This document shows positions 48,301 to 54,810 of a DNA stretch of 64,000 bases, piece by piece. The translations under genes were made by a program, and so were the position numbers. The number at the start of each line of letters is the position of its first letter. Positions within the stretch are counted from its first letter, which is position 1. Below the pieces are notes generated by a model that was not told the origin of the DNA, did not search any database, and saw nothing but the letters and a program-made list of their open reading frames with translations. This DNA comes from Cladorhizidae sp. MBARI D1340-BT2 (lineage: Eukaryota; Porifera; Demospongiae; Poecilosclerida; Cladorhizidae): assembly GCA_028752905.1 (NCBI GenBank), contig JAQNBH010000002.1:18384430-18448429 (forward strand), in the 5' to 3' direction.

Positions 48301-48904
48301 AAATAAACAGTTAGTCTACTGGAGATGTGTAGGTAATACTGTTCAGTGCTGTTACCATTCAATTTCTATAAGTGAACAGTGTGCGTGTTTGCACCTGTAA
48401 GAGCTTATTCTGTTAGATGCACTAAAACTTTTATGTTGTTAACTTCTGCTTCATCTGATCTGCAAATTGATCCTCATTCTATCCTCCTCCTTCTTTTTGC
48501 TTTGCTTTGCTTATGATTTCGACAATCTAAATGCTGGGCACTAGTACATGTACCCAGCCTAATCCTCGATCACAGAAAACAGCAAAGTGGGTTCTCGCTA
48601 TGTGGAGGGTATTAATTATACATACTGTCCTCATTTTGTTCTCATTTGAACACTTGCATCCACCCAACAATAAGTTAGCTTCTGTGTTATGAACGGTGTC
48701 AATATATGAATTGGTATCTAGCACAATATTAACATTTACCCCACAAATATTATTATATTTTAGATTACAAGTGGAATCAAGCTCCTCCATCATGGTCTTT
48801 CTATGCACTTGATCAAGAAACAGTTAGTTTTAGTTGGTGGGGGTGGAAACTGTTTTTCATTTGGTACGCATTTTAATGCCTCGTATATCATAACACCAAA
48901 ATAG
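876..48904 (+). CDS. TYW4: TYW4/LCMT2 tRNA wybutosine-synthesizing enzyme 4 (split gene, 5' end missing)
   Basis: TYW4 acts in wybutosine synthesis at position 37 of tRNA-Phe, using S-adenosylmethionine to methylate and methoxycarbonylate the side chain. Eleven exons are visible: 876-1041, 2102-2346, 2485-~2557, 2616-2750, 20960-21240, 21310-21473, 31613-31822, 38033-38127, 44360-44547, 46547-46679 and 48764-48904. The methyltransferase part shows the SAM-binding motif LSLGAGFDTSYFRL, the VDFP strand and the family signature VENLEPFDEYEEFELKC. The second half is a kelch propeller with repeated VLVxGGR/VGG strands, ending at GGGGNCFSFGTHFN and a TAG stop. Most exon borders are GT-AG with agreeing phases. 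The first ~35 codons are not found, and the exon 3/4 junction and one frame in exon 4 are unresolved. No yeast-type JmjC tail is seen after the stop. Confidence 0.92.
1140..1395. repeat. GA-rich ~35-bp minisatellite
   Basis: Six to seven degenerate copies of a purine-rich unit around GGGCGGTAAGGGAATGGAGG lie in TYW4 intron 1. The proline-rich minus-strand frames over it are repeat artefacts. The rest of intron 1 (1396-2101) shows nothing I recognise. Confidence 0.85.
2102..2346 (+). CDS. TYW4: TYW4 exon 2: methyltransferase core
   Basis: Starts in phase 0 after TGTGTAG with VDFPRVVQRKVERL and ends at YISPP plus two bases before donor GTAAGT. The length of 245 bp leaves phase 2, which fits exon 3. 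The segment LIVAECVLTYISP matches the conserved LCMT active-site strand. Confidence 0.9.
2365..2425. repeat. GT microsatellite
   Basis: Interrupted (GT)n run in TYW4 intron 2. Confidence 0.9.
2485..2557 (+). CDS. TYW4: TYW4 exon 3 (3' end uncertain)
   Basis: Follows TTTCAG in the right phase and reads SERLNEQIGRLLWNTSWFVL, aligning with the segment just before the conserved Tyr-Glu of LCMT proteins. No consensus donor is visible after this point. GTCATA and GTTGAA are the only candidates, and neither joins exon 4 in phase. Confidence 0.65.
2616..2750 (+). CDS. TYW4: TYW4 exon 4, with one-base frame break
   Basis: The first half reads EMTGTTRMGYLLLQH. The second half, in another frame, reads KLNLQRSLGTEELSKKL to EKKEN. 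Together they match the family stretch between Tyr-Glu and Gly-Trp in order and length. The break falls at CATTTAAG (2659-2666); one extra T would join the frames. Donor GTGAGT at 2751 is consensus and phase 0, and exon 5 begins in phase 0 with GWDVSKCCDMN. Confidence 0.7.
2995..3590. repeat. 24-30-bp minisatellite in intron 4
   Basis: More than twenty variants of CATTGCTGGAGGTTGAGG in tandem, with spacers of varying length. Minus-strand frames rich in LNLQQCP and PQPPAV are by-products of the repeat. Confidence 0.95.
3770..4100. repeat. Degenerate ~30-bp repeat
   Basis: Diverged copies of a unit like CTGCTGAGTAAGCAATTCCTC recur across this stretch. The rest of 4100-5080 shows no gene or repeat I can support. 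Confidence 0.5.
5080..6020. repeat. ~26-bp AT-rich minisatellite
   Basis: About 35 tandem copies of a unit reading GATGTGATAGTTATTATATA plus TGCAAT. Early copies favour the variants TGCCAT and GGTTATT, later ones TGCAAT and AGTTATT, so the array has two sub-families with a switch near 5390. It lies in TYW4 intron 4. Confidence 0.95.
6021..7477. other. Intron 4 sequence without recognised genes
   Basis: Contains GT-rich runs (6090-6200) and two overlapping open frames at 6922-7308 with no recognised domain. I see nothing else here. Confidence 0.5.
7478..7523 (+). repeat. Harbinger left terminal inverted repeat
   Basis: 46-bp arm that pairs with the right arm at 9440-9485, preceded by target-site TTA. 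Confidence 0.88.
7714..8593 (+). pseudogene. MADF-BESS DNA-binding protein of the Harbinger element (interrupted)
   Basis: MADF proteins of Harbinger elements bind the element DNA and help import the transposase. A start ATG (7714) opens MDDEKVVEAVRSYSYLWQ, the MADF start. The Lys-Asp-Asn-Ala-Trp segment follows only after a one-base frame change in a run of three C near 7791. A second exon after TAG (from about 7919) reads GVDCCVQECMKRWKVLRDRF, the MADF core. The last segment (about 8455-8593) reads KKRKRQVEVDEMDRVL and ends KHVAACLRLLGG-stop, resembling a BESS motif. The link between 8040 and 8400 is unclear and probably includes further splicing. Confidence 0.65.
9440..9485 (-). repeat. 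Harbinger right terminal inverted repeat
   Basis: Reverse complement of the left arm with one mismatch near the tip (CAGG versus CCGG), followed by target-site TTA. Confidence 0.88.
9765..10335. repeat. ~62-bp minisatellite
   Basis: About nine tandem copies of a unit containing GGCTACTCCATATACAAGGC and GGATATCAGCAGTTTAGAGA. Some copies lack the GAGAGGCT segment, giving a shorter ~55-bp form. Confidence 0.95.
10876..11013. repeat. Direct duplication of ~70 bp
   Basis: Two consecutive copies share TTGATCATGTGACGATCAAT (second copy ACAATC) and AAATTA-GATGATCATAGT. A triple TCTAATGAAGTGGACTA sits just upstream at 10778-10820. Confidence 0.85.
11769..14185 (+). pseudogene. hAT transposase (ZMYM/ZNF862-like), frameshifted
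   Basis: hAT transposases cut and reinsert their element through an RNase H-like DDE core. Visible in order: start MDLRNFFTRKRV with acidic Ser-rich tail; a TTF-type zinc finger (GMFCKLCQK, WTTQGILDWNHA, HSQSKWHRDA); the first catalytic region FSVLADECVDIST; GYDGAATFAGERNGVQ; the Cys-His segment HCACHRLQLA; and the C-terminal hAT dimerisation motif TATVERSFSQMKLIKTRLRS. The pieces lie in different frames with breaks near 12040, 12420, 13370 and 13830, so no intact protein can be made. A 189-bp in-frame duplication repeats the first catalytic segment. Confidence 0.85.
12441..12818 (+). repeat. 189-bp tandem duplication inside the hAT transposase
   Basis: TTTTAGAGGCCATCAATAG starts at 12441 and again at 12630. 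The two copies are nearly identical and 63 codons long, so the frame is kept. Copy 1 reads FSVLDDECVDISTTEEL and copy 2 FSVLADECVDISTTDEL, giving two versions of the catalytic Asp segment. Confidence 0.92.
14615..15140. repeat. ~85-bp degenerate tandem repeat
   Basis: About six diverged copies of a unit with ACCAGAAGATAGCTTG, CAAGAGCTTTCCAATGACAT and GTCTGTACAGTGGTGACTAG. It starts ~150 bp after the hAT right end. Confidence 0.9.
15185..15440. repeat. 256-bp foldback/MITE
   Basis: GCCTGTAAGTACTTCCCATT...CAGGTTGTG at 15185-15215 is inverted at 15406-15440 with a 4-base insertion. No coding sequence inside; family unknown. Confidence 0.75.
16015..16065 (+). ncRNA. Hammerhead-like motif, Penelope-type end
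   Basis: TTGATGA (16023-16029), a 5-bp stem CTAGA/TCTAG with loop GCA, then GAAA (16048-16051) and ACGTC. This is the layout of a hammerhead core (CUGAUGA, stem II, GAAA). The first core base is T instead of C, so activity is doubtful. It continues into AATACAATTTATTGAGAA, which also follows the motif near 34660 (minus), so both come from one repeat family. Confidence 0.4.
16432..16455. repeat. Poly-G tract
   Basis: About 24 consecutive G. Similar G or C runs occur at 14390, 17630 and 20497. Such runs are prone to length errors. Confidence 0.95.
17045..18070. repeat. Diverged direct duplication of ~500 bp
   Basis: Segments 17045-17530 and 17590-18065 share a series of matching blocks in the same order: GAGCACAAAAT, a C-rich run, ATTACTCTC, GTCTAACA-AGCTAG, GCCATGTT, TGTGTGCT, GGGGGA-GATG, TTTCAATGCTAC/TTTTAATGTTAC and ATGTCCGTCC. 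No coding potential is supported. Confidence 0.65.
18280..20430 (-). pseudogene. Retroelement gag-protease fragment
   Basis: Read leftward, the first part (about 20160-19800) is charged and Glu/Arg-rich like a gag coiled-coil (EIEESSRRAKEDRHRQEEDR). Near 18990-18960 the segment LIDTGASRTIVQ matches the retropepsin active site of LTR retroelements. Frames change several times and many stops occur, so it is dead. I found no reverse transcriptase attached, and the lower end (18280-18690) has open frames I cannot assign. Ty3/gypsy or BEL origin is possible. Confidence 0.6.
20960..21240 (+). CDS. TYW4: TYW4 exon 5: end of methyltransferase domain
   Basis: Acceptor GAACAG, donor GTAATT. Reads GWDVSKCCDMNHYYNSL and VENLEPFDEYEEFELKC, then HHYIILCASS, the LCMT2 hallmark that closes the methyltransferase fold. 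A less conserved linker follows, ending TAVSR in phase 2. Confidence 0.92.
21310..21473 (+). CDS. TYW4: TYW4 exon 6: first kelch repeat
   Basis: Joins exon 5 through a split Arg codon (AG|G) and reads RYAHSSVKTGDDLVVVGGYG, a typical kelch strand with a Gly-Gly pair. It ends GSGP plus one base before donor GTAAAT. Confidence 0.9.
22620..24110 (-). pseudogene. Ty3/gypsy gag-pol fragment
   Basis: Order on the minus strand: a gag-like segment (24078-23809); a CCHC zinc knuckle CQECGKNGHVASVC (about 23490-23445); a protease region with MDTGPQLSLI (near 23290); the linker GEGPTHLENDWMKELQFDF (near 23000), typical of the protease-RT border; and the start of the reverse transcriptase (GDYKVTVNSFMDIDQYPFPK) ending near 22620. 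Stops and frame changes break it and the rest of pol is absent. It lies in TYW4 intron 6, opposite to the gene. Confidence 0.82.
23205..23312 (-). repeat. 56-bp duplication over the protease motif
   Basis: AGTGACAATTCTGGCCCGGT starts at 23205 and recurs (one change) at 23261, followed in both by ATCCATTTCCATC. The 56-bp unit is not a multiple of three, so the duplication itself shifts the frame. Confidence 0.85.
24301..24352. repeat. GT microsatellite
   Basis: About 25 GT units without interruption. Confidence 0.97.
24353..26939. other. Intron 6 sequence without recognised genes
   Basis: Part of 24360-24950 may be 5' sequence of the gypsy copy, but I could not identify LTR borders. Short frames at 25418-25639 and 26725-26937 show no domain. 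I see nothing else supportable. Confidence 0.4.
26940..27715 (+). pseudogene. Possible BEN-domain-like protein fragment
   Basis: 27121-27230 encodes a charged helix (KEANKRLARVENVKYSVI). 27440-27715 reads VGTLACKLAKEAVFGQDVKK, CTPMGVRKLPGLPTKEL and, after a stop, WRTRLEAIQQASKRMRLL. The spacing of a Leu/Ala helix, Cys-Thr-Xaa-Met-Gly and a Leu-Pro-Gly-Leu-Pro loop reminds me of repeated BEN-like proteins in invertebrate genomes. The match is from memory of the pattern only. An in-frame TGA at about 27612 indicates decay. Confidence 0.3.
28010..29712 (-). pseudogene. Tc1/mariner transposase pseudogene
   Basis: N-terminal helix-turn-helix region at 29712-29332 (RQEINYFLRHYCETVTIARQ, NGRPSKIK). 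A middle part near 29090-28930 (LEWARQFVQEA, YVLWTEYMVQLE) corresponds to the first catalytic Asp region, with Thr-Glu in place of Thr-Asp. Then VKVHLWTGIS, the Tc1 signature FMQDNDPKHTSHLAR (28290-28240) holding the second Asp, and the C-terminus LWHEIKEYMRREVKQRNKEE (28180-28120). Frameshifts, a stop near 28372 and about 450 bp of extra sequence (28450-28900) show it is inactive. I could not define its inverted repeats. Confidence 0.85.
29713..31612. other. Intron 6 sequence without recognised genes
   Basis: AT-rich, with a poly-G at 30865-30874 and a short GTATAT-type duplication. No coding domain is visible before the exon 7 acceptor. Confidence 0.5.
31613..31822 (+). CDS. TYW4: TYW4 exon 7: kelch repeats
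   Basis: Acceptor CTTCCAG, donor GTAAGC. Reads MHHKAVLLSDQRVLVTGGRS, then a strand ending PRWRHSATVI, as in the LCMT2 kelch part. Enters and leaves in phase 1. A 10.1-kb transposon-rich intron precedes it. Confidence 0.9.
31823..34186. other. Intron 7, 5' part: no recognised genes
   Basis: Repeated TATTCGCCCT-like phrases at 32030-32130 suggest an old MITE. A 39-bp tandem duplication (ATTATGAAAAATCTCATTCA and following bases) lies at 32727-32806. Otherwise nothing supportable. Confidence 0.5.
34187..34305. repeat. Foldback with hammerhead-like remnants
   Basis: TCGACAATCAACTTAAATTT (34189-34208) is inverted at 34282-34305. Between them GGCTAGAT and ATCTAACCTAAATGTTGAG resemble the stem II/GAAA part of the motif at 16015-16065. 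A second copy of the pattern is at 55532-55625. Confidence 0.6.
34645..34720 (-). ncRNA. Hammerhead-like motif at the 3' end of the Penelope-like element
   Basis: Minus-strand CCTGATGA is followed by a stem built from GGCCAGA and TCTAGTC with loop GCA, then AAAA (GAAA expected) and CGTCGAGTG. The CUGAUGA half of the core is intact and the GAAA half is mutated. Hammerhead ribozymes are known at Penelope-like element ends; this assignment is by pattern and position. Confidence 0.5.
35070..35400 (-). pseudogene. GIY-YIG endonuclease of the Penelope-like element
   Basis: One minus-strand frame reads VPCSCGKYCIGETIKRLETR, VKEHQDACRKCTKEKSAIAE and WDNGHPILCEEATILD. This is the Penelope-type GIY-YIG fold with its Cys-X-Cys, the Gly-Glu-Thr-X-Arg helix, His and Cys-X2-Cys. 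It nicks target DNA for insertion. The usual second motif Tyr-Ile-Gly is Cys-Ile-Gly here. Continuity with the RT frame is interrupted. Confidence 0.75.
35758..35985 (-). pseudogene. Penelope-like reverse transcriptase, C-terminal fragment
   Basis: Begins just before the YVDD catalytic motif and continues through the thumb with LDCYLHRKKDGRLAGTFYRK. Bounded upstream by stops and by a different retroelement tail. Confidence 0.8.
35995..36265 (-). pseudogene. Gypsy-type integrase C-terminal fragment
   Basis: Minus strand reads ATQARQKKHYDARHQPGF, a stop, then IGDIVVLKNTRKLSKKGDKL, the tail pattern of Ty3/gypsy integrases (QxxYDxRH...GDxVLLKN...KGxKL). It abuts the Penelope RT fragment at about 35990, so the two come from different elements. 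Confidence 0.65.
36600..37005. repeat. Diverged direct duplication of ~170 bp
   Basis: 36640-36765 and 36855-36995 share GTGCTCCA-CT--TACCCAC, AATA-TG-TCTACCT-TTATA and AATAACAGC--TTGTGA in order. Confidence 0.65.
38033..38127 (+). CDS. TYW4: TYW4 exon 8: kelch repeat
   Basis: Split Asp codon after TTTTCAG, then VECVLVVGGRSVSSVHDDC and a Trp-containing strand (SWIIEK). The donor GTATGG is acceptable and phase 0. The next intron contains the 5.7-kb PIN-nuclease element. Confidence 0.88.
38414..38620 (+). repeat. Left ~205-bp inverted repeat of the PIN element
   Basis: Pairs with 43907-44111. The outer 100 bases differ by only a few substitutions and short gaps, including the shared G-rich block GGTGGGGTAGGGGG. 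Confidence 0.85.
38848..43438 (-). pseudogene. Five-exon PIN/FEN-like nuclease protein of the 5.7-kb element (two lesions)
   Basis: Exons 43156-43438, 42775-43052, 40954-42711, 40532-40870 and 38848-40421 have matching phases (1, then 0, 0, 0) and GT-AG borders. They sum to about 1,411 codons if one base is allowed for a frameshift. The N-terminus has Cys pairs (RRCEICTED; RCIICNEDIHFDERH; YHCKCYC). The large middle exon contains ITFDLPLFIKA and VVRLGGFHFLKSFLGCIGYI. The last exon has VVDGGWLLHQVKW, VVFDGYGEEASSKDHEHMRR, a Lys-rich helix, DDGDTLIVKTA and DTDILVLLCYH, the acidic pattern of a FEN/XPG-like PIN nuclease, then a CXC-like cluster (CNCKEGERQCQTMKCSC) and an acidic tail. A TGA at 40769-40771 and a one-base deletion near 39580 break it. 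I recall similar uncharacterised proteins in many invertebrates. Function is inferred. Confidence 0.8.
43543..43821. repeat. Three 93-bp tandem repeats inside the PIN element
   Basis: ACTCCCATCAAAGGGTGCAA starts at 43543, 43636 and 43729. The copies appear identical. They lie 100-380 bp upstream of the element gene's start codon, where a promoter is expected. Each copy contains GATCATGCAGG and GATCCTGCAGG. Because 93 is a multiple of three, every frame without a stop stays open; those frames are not evidence of a gene. Confidence 0.95.
43907..44111 (-). repeat. Right ~205-bp inverted repeat of the PIN element
   Basis: Reverse complement of the left arm. Confidence 0.85.
44360..44547 (+). CDS. 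TYW4: TYW4 exon 9: kelch repeat
   Basis: Follows TGCTTAG in phase 0. Reads LPISLPEGRHSHAAVKAGDD, VLIIGGLG and a Trp-containing strand, ending INT plus AG before donor GTGAGG (phase 2). It starts about 250 bp after the right end of the PIN element, which therefore left the splice site intact. Confidence 0.88.
44766..45546. repeat. Inverted repeat pair with internal minisatellite
   Basis: 44766-44822 (TATGTGAAAGTGATGAGAAG to TTAGATGGA) is found inverted in two blocks, 45425-45449 and 45506-45546, separated by a CACACAC-rich insert. The left arm reads as an acidic peptide (SDEKDSENDLLADLDGEE), so the arms may derive from an element's coding region rather than its ends. Confidence 0.65.
46109..46295. 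repeat. 187-bp palindromic foldback element
   Basis: AGGTTGTTAGCACTGCTATG at 46109 is matched by the reverse complement ending at 46295. The arms extend about 65 bp with few mismatches and leave a ~55-bp loop. GTG flanks both sides. No coding content. Confidence 0.85.
46547..46679 (+). CDS. TYW4: TYW4 exon 10: kelch repeat
   Basis: Split Arg codon AG|G after ATGCAG, then YSMCSCEMSPDEVYVLGGVG and a short hydrophobic strand; leaves in phase 0 at donor GTGAGG. It corresponds to the PRYSHTAH-type kelch blade of LCMT2. Confidence 0.88.
47830..47950 (-). repeat. Second hammerhead-like repeat family
   Basis: Minus strand has CCTGATGAAGTCCAAGGTAT, TTCAGTGAAATG and an outer match between CCAACGTTTCAACC and AAATGTTTGG. 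A related phrase (AAACGTTTCAACTGAAATAC) is at 22210-22232. It could be a remnant ribozyme or simply a repeat end. Confidence 0.4.
48764..48904 (+). CDS. TYW4: TYW4 terminal exon
   Basis: Starts in phase 0 after ATTTTAG and reads to GGGGNCFSFGTHFN, ending TPK and TAG at 48902-48904. The GGGGNCFSFGT signature is the LCMT2 C-terminus. A GTACGC at 48864 mimics a donor, but reading straight through preserves the conserved end. No clear AATAAA was seen just downstream. Confidence 0.9.
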   Translation: MTSGIKLLHHGLSMHLIKKQLVLVGGGGNCFSFGTHFNASYIITPK

Positions 48905-51900
48905 CTTGTCTGTGAAGTAGATTCTATTTGGTAAACGTGTATTATATATAATATATATATATCAGTAGAAAAAAGCATTATAATCTGTCCTTGTCACAAC
49001 TGTCCATGCCTGTAACTAATATTTGCACTATAATCTGATCTGACATAGGAGAGAGTAGACATCAGCGAAAGGATTAAGCTATAATGACAGCAATGTATGT
49101 ATGTGTTTATAACATAAATAGAACTCCCTCTTCATAGTGAGACTTAATGTCACTTATCTATAGGTTAAAGACAATTGGCAGATGCCCACATACAGTGGCG
49201 CAATCATGTTGGGTATATAACATCAATAATCACATGAGCATGTGTGTATTGAAGTATTCTGTACATATCTTGTCCTTGTTAGATATGTACATGACAATGA
49301 ACTGCACAATGAAACAACTTGAGGTGTGTGGTAAGGCAGAAATAATGTGACTAAAAAGTTAGTATTTCAGTTTCAATCGACTTGGTGCAGCTCTAGTTGA
49401 GGGGCGACTAAAGTTCAAAAACCAAAAAGTGTCATCTTGAATCATCTGATCATAACTTTTTTTCCCTTTCCTCTATTCACATAATTTTGGCAGTCCTATC
49501 TATGTGCCTTCTTTCTTTTTAATTTTTGGACAAAAATCTTTGTTTTGCTTATATATTTTTTCTAAACAGCTCTATATATATACAAACTATTTAAAAACAT
49601 TTTTATGCACAAGTCTCTAGTTATGGTGGCCAAGCTTCAACTTACCAACTGGTAAATTGAAGGAGGAAGGTGAGTTGCAGCAGGCACTGAATAGTTGACG
49701 TATGGTGCAGGACAATTATAATTTATCTTTTTTTCAAATCGGCTCTTTTCAGAGCCACCACCTTCCAAAAGAATTTAACCTGATACGTGCATTCTAGTCT
49801 TAATTACATTATACTTACTCAGAAGTACAGTTAGAAGAACAGGCAACTGCCAAAAAAAAAGCGGTTATGTTGGCAGTAGTCGTACTACAATACAACTGCG
49901 ATTTCTCAGAAACATGTTTTTTTGGAAGAGAAAAAAAGAAGTCTCAATGAAAAATATATGACCTGTTTCATTCTACATTTCATTTTGTAGCTCTGCCTTT
50001 GCTCTATGCAGAGAGTGTTGAGGTTTCAATTTGGAAGGACTAGTCCCATGTTATAGTCATGTTTATATACCATATGTATACCCATATATGATTGACCTTG
50101 TCATCAACACACCTTTTAGTGTTGGGGTTAAATCATCCACTCTCTGCAAGCCGTAGTGCTTAGTCTCCGACATCCATAATACATCCATAATATAGGAGTT
50201 TATATAGCGTATTTTAGAGGCAGAGAAAGCACCAAGTTCTGCAGCAAATGTGCCATACTTGAGATAGAGTAGAAGTTACGGAGCGGATGCTGTTTATATC
50301 AGTCAGCCCTTCAGGACCACTTTTTAAAAACTCTATTTTCAAAAAGATCAAAAGGAAGCCAGTTGCTGGAGAACAAATAAAGGCTTCAAACAGGGGAAAA
50401 GATGCCCATGATTAAAGGCGAGCACTGCCACAGAGAGAGAGCAATCTCAATTATGTTCTGATAGCAGAATTCTGTTCGCGTGCATCTGGATTGGATGCCA
50501 TTATTAAAGCTTTTGTTGTTTTTGCAAAACACCGAGGGCACACTTCTCCAATACACCTCGGTCAGTCAGACCAGTGAACACAGGCAAGTTACCCAATCAG
50601 TGGGGATATTTAGGGTATGTGGTAGTGGTGTCTTGCCTTCAGCAATAGCGTGATTGTATTTGTGCCAGGACCACACCCCAGTTGCCGAATTGTAGATGCA
50701 GAGTTGTAGAACAATACTCAGATAGCTTGATGCATCCCATCAACATCTTAAGTTTGCGACCCAGTGAACTTCCCCCCATAATGGTGCTAAAGAGCAATGA
50801 TGGTGGTAGTGTTGAGCCAACGGTTCCACAGAATACCTTTGCCATCAGGCGCCAAATTATTTCTTCTTTTTCAGATCCTGAAGACCCTTTCCCATTCGTT
50901 TCTAGACATATCCTACACACTCATCCTTTCAATGACAGCATCCTCTCCATATGGGTTATCCCTATTCAGGGCAGTCACACATTTCAGATTTCATCTCTCG
51001 TTACCTGAATCACATCATTAGAGAATTACAAATACCACCATCACAATAATGTTAGCAAACATAACATCGTATAATGAAGGGAAGCTGTTCTTTGTTTGTC
51101 ACTGCATGTCGAAAGATCCATTTCCATCCTCTAAGTTGTGGGTTGCACTCACTCTTGTGCTTGCTCCACCAAAGCTAGAATTCTCATCAATAGAGAAGTG
51201 CCTAATGCATCGAGGGAAATGTTTGCACACAACATCAGTCCCAAGAAATCAACACCACAACCCCGTAGATGCCTACAAACCCATGCCGATACTTGGTCCC
51301 TGTTGCAGGTTACCACCATGTCTATAATCGCATGGGACCATCTCCGCGCAGGCAGCTTAGATGAGTGTAGGCACTAGCAATCTATCTCTAATTACCTCAG
51401 ATGCAAAACCCCGGTGCCGACAGCAGGGTTGTAATCCCTTCACTGCTGTAGACCAACAACTATTGTGCATGTAAAACCCGGTGCTGACAGCAAGGTTGTA
51501 ATCCCTTCACTGCTGTTAGACCAGCAACTATTGTACATGCAAAACCTGGTGCTGACAGCAAGGTTGTAATCCCTTCACTGCTGTTAGACCAGCAACTATT
51601 GTACATGCAAATCTGGTGCTGACAGCAAGGTTGTAATCCCTTCACTGCTGTTAGACCAGTGCATGCAAAACCTGTTGCTGACAGCAAGGTGTTAATCCCT
51701 TCACTGCTGTTAGACCAGCTCTCCCTCGACCAATAGTCCTAGCCACTAGCACAGACCTGCTGTTCAACTCCCTTGACTGTGTATTTATATATGAAAAGAC
51801 ATCTTCACTTTTACAATGATTGTTACAGTAAGAGCCATGCAAAGTCCTTTTCTGAGTGACAAGTCTACCAAAATAGTAAGCGGAGAGCCACAGGTATTGC

Positions 51901-54810
51901 ACCAAGCTTTCTTCATCACCGCTGCCAACAAGGTTTCACAAGAAATCAACAAGTTGTCTTTTATAAGACTCGGTGCAAGAAGTATCGTCCTACGAAGAAG
52001 AAGTAACACACAGCTCATCAAGCTCAGCACTTACCCAGGCTCATGCGGTGTAGCTTCTTACCACTCGTTGTCACCATTGGCAAGTGGTGAGAACCTTTCC
52101 GAACCTTTGGCAGGTCTCGGCCAAATGGTATAAAGACCTCGGGGCAAAAGAAAATACCCAGAAGCAAGTGCCTATCCTGGTAAATAGATAGCTATTACCA
52201 GCTATATAAATATTTCAGCTAGTGCAGCTATTTGTCTTTCATATATCATATATAGATTGCATATTTACAATCTATGCCAGAGCAATATACTGGAGATATC
52301 AGTACTAATACCAAGGTAAGTGAAATGTAGAACAGTCAATTTAGAGGGGAGGGAGGGGGGCACAGATCACTCAAAATGCCCCCTGCAGCCAACCCATGGG
52401 TGGTATGTCCAATTTTGCTAAAGGATGAAACCACCTTTATACTATTCAATAAATATATCCAAGCTGGATACTCTGGGCGTCGCACCCCAATTTTTACCCT
52501 GTCTTGTACCATATCCCCTAGGCAAGTGACATCCCTAAATATAACAGCCAAATTGGGGCAGATACAAGGATTTGTATATTAGGGTGGGTTTAGGGAATCC
52601 GAGTCAGAAATATCTCTCCCGGAATTTCATCTAGTACTACTGCATACACACAGATTTGTAGAATTTATGAGACATTAACATGCAAATTCAACCTATAAGC
52701 TGTTGCATTGCCTATCATGTGCTTGAATATTACAATAAGTCCGAGATATTAGCTCTCAAGAACATTTCATTTTTCTTTCCCTCCACATTCTATTGAGAAA
52801 GCATTTCACTAGCCATGCAATCAACATTATATGCCACACTTTCAAGTTTGTGGAAATATAACAAGATATCCATTTATTTACGCTCAGGCGGTTATGTCCT
52901 GCTGGACCACAAGCCAATTGGCATGGGAGAGAAAGAAAGGTTGGCATGTGAAGGCCTGCGAGTATCAGGTCAAACCTGTTGCTTTGTCCCTCTGCCTTCC
53001 TCGCTTCCATTTGTCTTATTATGCCTCCTGTGACCCGAGACTGGCCCATCCTTGTTCTGTCTGTTTAGATGTACTTTCCTATCATTGCAAATGTAATAGA
53101 GAACTTCCTTAGATTTGGAAGAGTACCAGACAATATACTTCAGCAAGTATAGAGGAAGTCTAAATGAAACTATATTATTAGGTGAAATGTTATGTTCTGA
53201 AGTGAAAATCAATAAGGAAAAGTCTCCTTTTGTAAGACGTTTGTGCAAGAAACCCGAAACTATTACATTTTGTAGAGTAAAATGGTAGCATTTGTTATTC
53301 TTTTTTCTTTTTTAAATAGTCTGAGAGAAGGAGATTGAGTGAGGGAAGTGAAGATGCAGCCCAAGGCATGAACAGATGGTGGGTAATATTGAATCTGGTT
53401 TGGAAATAAAAACCACCATATTGTAATTTTCAAGCAAACGATAGAAACCCACAGTCACCACGAGCTCGCTCAAAGAAGCATCTTTTTTCTGATGATGCCC
53501 ACTTTGTCTTTAAGCACATAGTGTGACAGGTGTTTTTTTAGGCTTCATCAAAGTGCTTGCTGCCGAGTGTAGAGTACTTTTGTGGCTTCCATTCCCTCCT
53601 GATCCTACTCACTTGTTCACCCCACTTCTTCCTCAAAACTGGATCTTTTCGGAAGCGATGAAGACTAACATGGCATTTAAAGTACTGCTACAGCCAGCTG
53701 CCATGCACCTAACCAACCATCCAGCCTCAATATGTACCAGATGACTTGTTGCTATGTACAGACCACAACTGGCTTATCAAGCTTGGAGTGGGTTACTTAG
53801 CTTGGTCTTCAATTAGTCACATCCTAGATCACATCCAAAATAGGAATAAATTGTAGTTTGCAAATTTAGCTACCTATTTCTCCAAAAGTTGGTTTCAAGC
53901 AGAATTAGGCCCCATAGCTATCTTAAATGCAAAATTACTATATATATATATTTTTTTAATTAAAAAAAATTGAGTTTCTGTTACATTTCAGTATTGAATT
54001 GACGCTGTTCCCTGAACTTTGACATGGGCTGAGATTTCCGTTGCTCTCCTTTCATGCTCACTGTCTATACCGCCATGTGTCAAAATGGGTACCAAGTAAT
54101 CCACAAGTCATTTGTCACTTAATTTGAGCCGCCTGTGTGCTTACACGAAATAGTATGAATTTCTATAAAACCAACAAGGTATTATATTATGCAATCTAAG
54201 AATTAATGAAATGAATTACATTGAAAATGCCGAACATGATTGAGATGATGATTATTGTGACCTATATTAGCTTTATAATACAAAGTTACAGTTCTGTACT
54301 AATGAAAAAGTATCAATAACTGGATAATGTGTTCTGTCTTGCCCTGTTCATCAATGTCAAGGTAAATCCAATTCCCAGAGCATATTTTTCTGTTGTACAG
54401 CAACCAAGTTATATATACTATTTACTAATTCTTCGGTATTAATTGGAGAACTCAAATTAATTTGCCCTGGAAAACAAAAGAAGAATTGAGTCATTATTAT
54501 CTGATGGACAGTATATATAAATGAATAATGTTGTGCGGTTGTTCATTTTATTTACACAATATCTTAGAAGCATTTGGCTAGTGCACTCCATTCACATAAT
54601 TTCTATTCACATTATGAGTGTGGTCAAGCTATATTAGCAACTTCTTCCAAATATACTCCTTCCAAATATTTAGAAGGAGTTACCAAAAATAATTTCCTGG
54701 CCGTGAATAACACAGCATATAATATTACAAATTTGAATGGCAGTAGGTGTAGTTATGTAGCTATGATGGAGCAATTTGGAAAATCTTATGTAAAAAATTA
54801 TTATCTTGTC
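48905..54810. other. Gene-poor spacer downstream of TYW4
   Basis: No exon with a recognised domain. Open frames at 50639-51327 and 51785-52133 on either strand have no known motif and no consistent splice partners. Holds the minisatellite at 51405-51720. Confidence 0.5.
51405..51720. repeat. ~67-bp minisatellite, about five copies
   Basis: TTGTAATCCCTTCACTGCTG recurs at about 67-bp steps from 51429, with CAAAACC-GGTGCTGACAGCA and GACCAGCAACTATTGTACAT. The last copy is shorter. Confidence 0.92.

Noticed and set aside
51306..51350. TGTTGCAG|GTTACC as a TYW4 last exon
   Set aside because: The TYW4 frame reads through at 48864 to the conserved C-terminus and a stop, so no further exon is needed.
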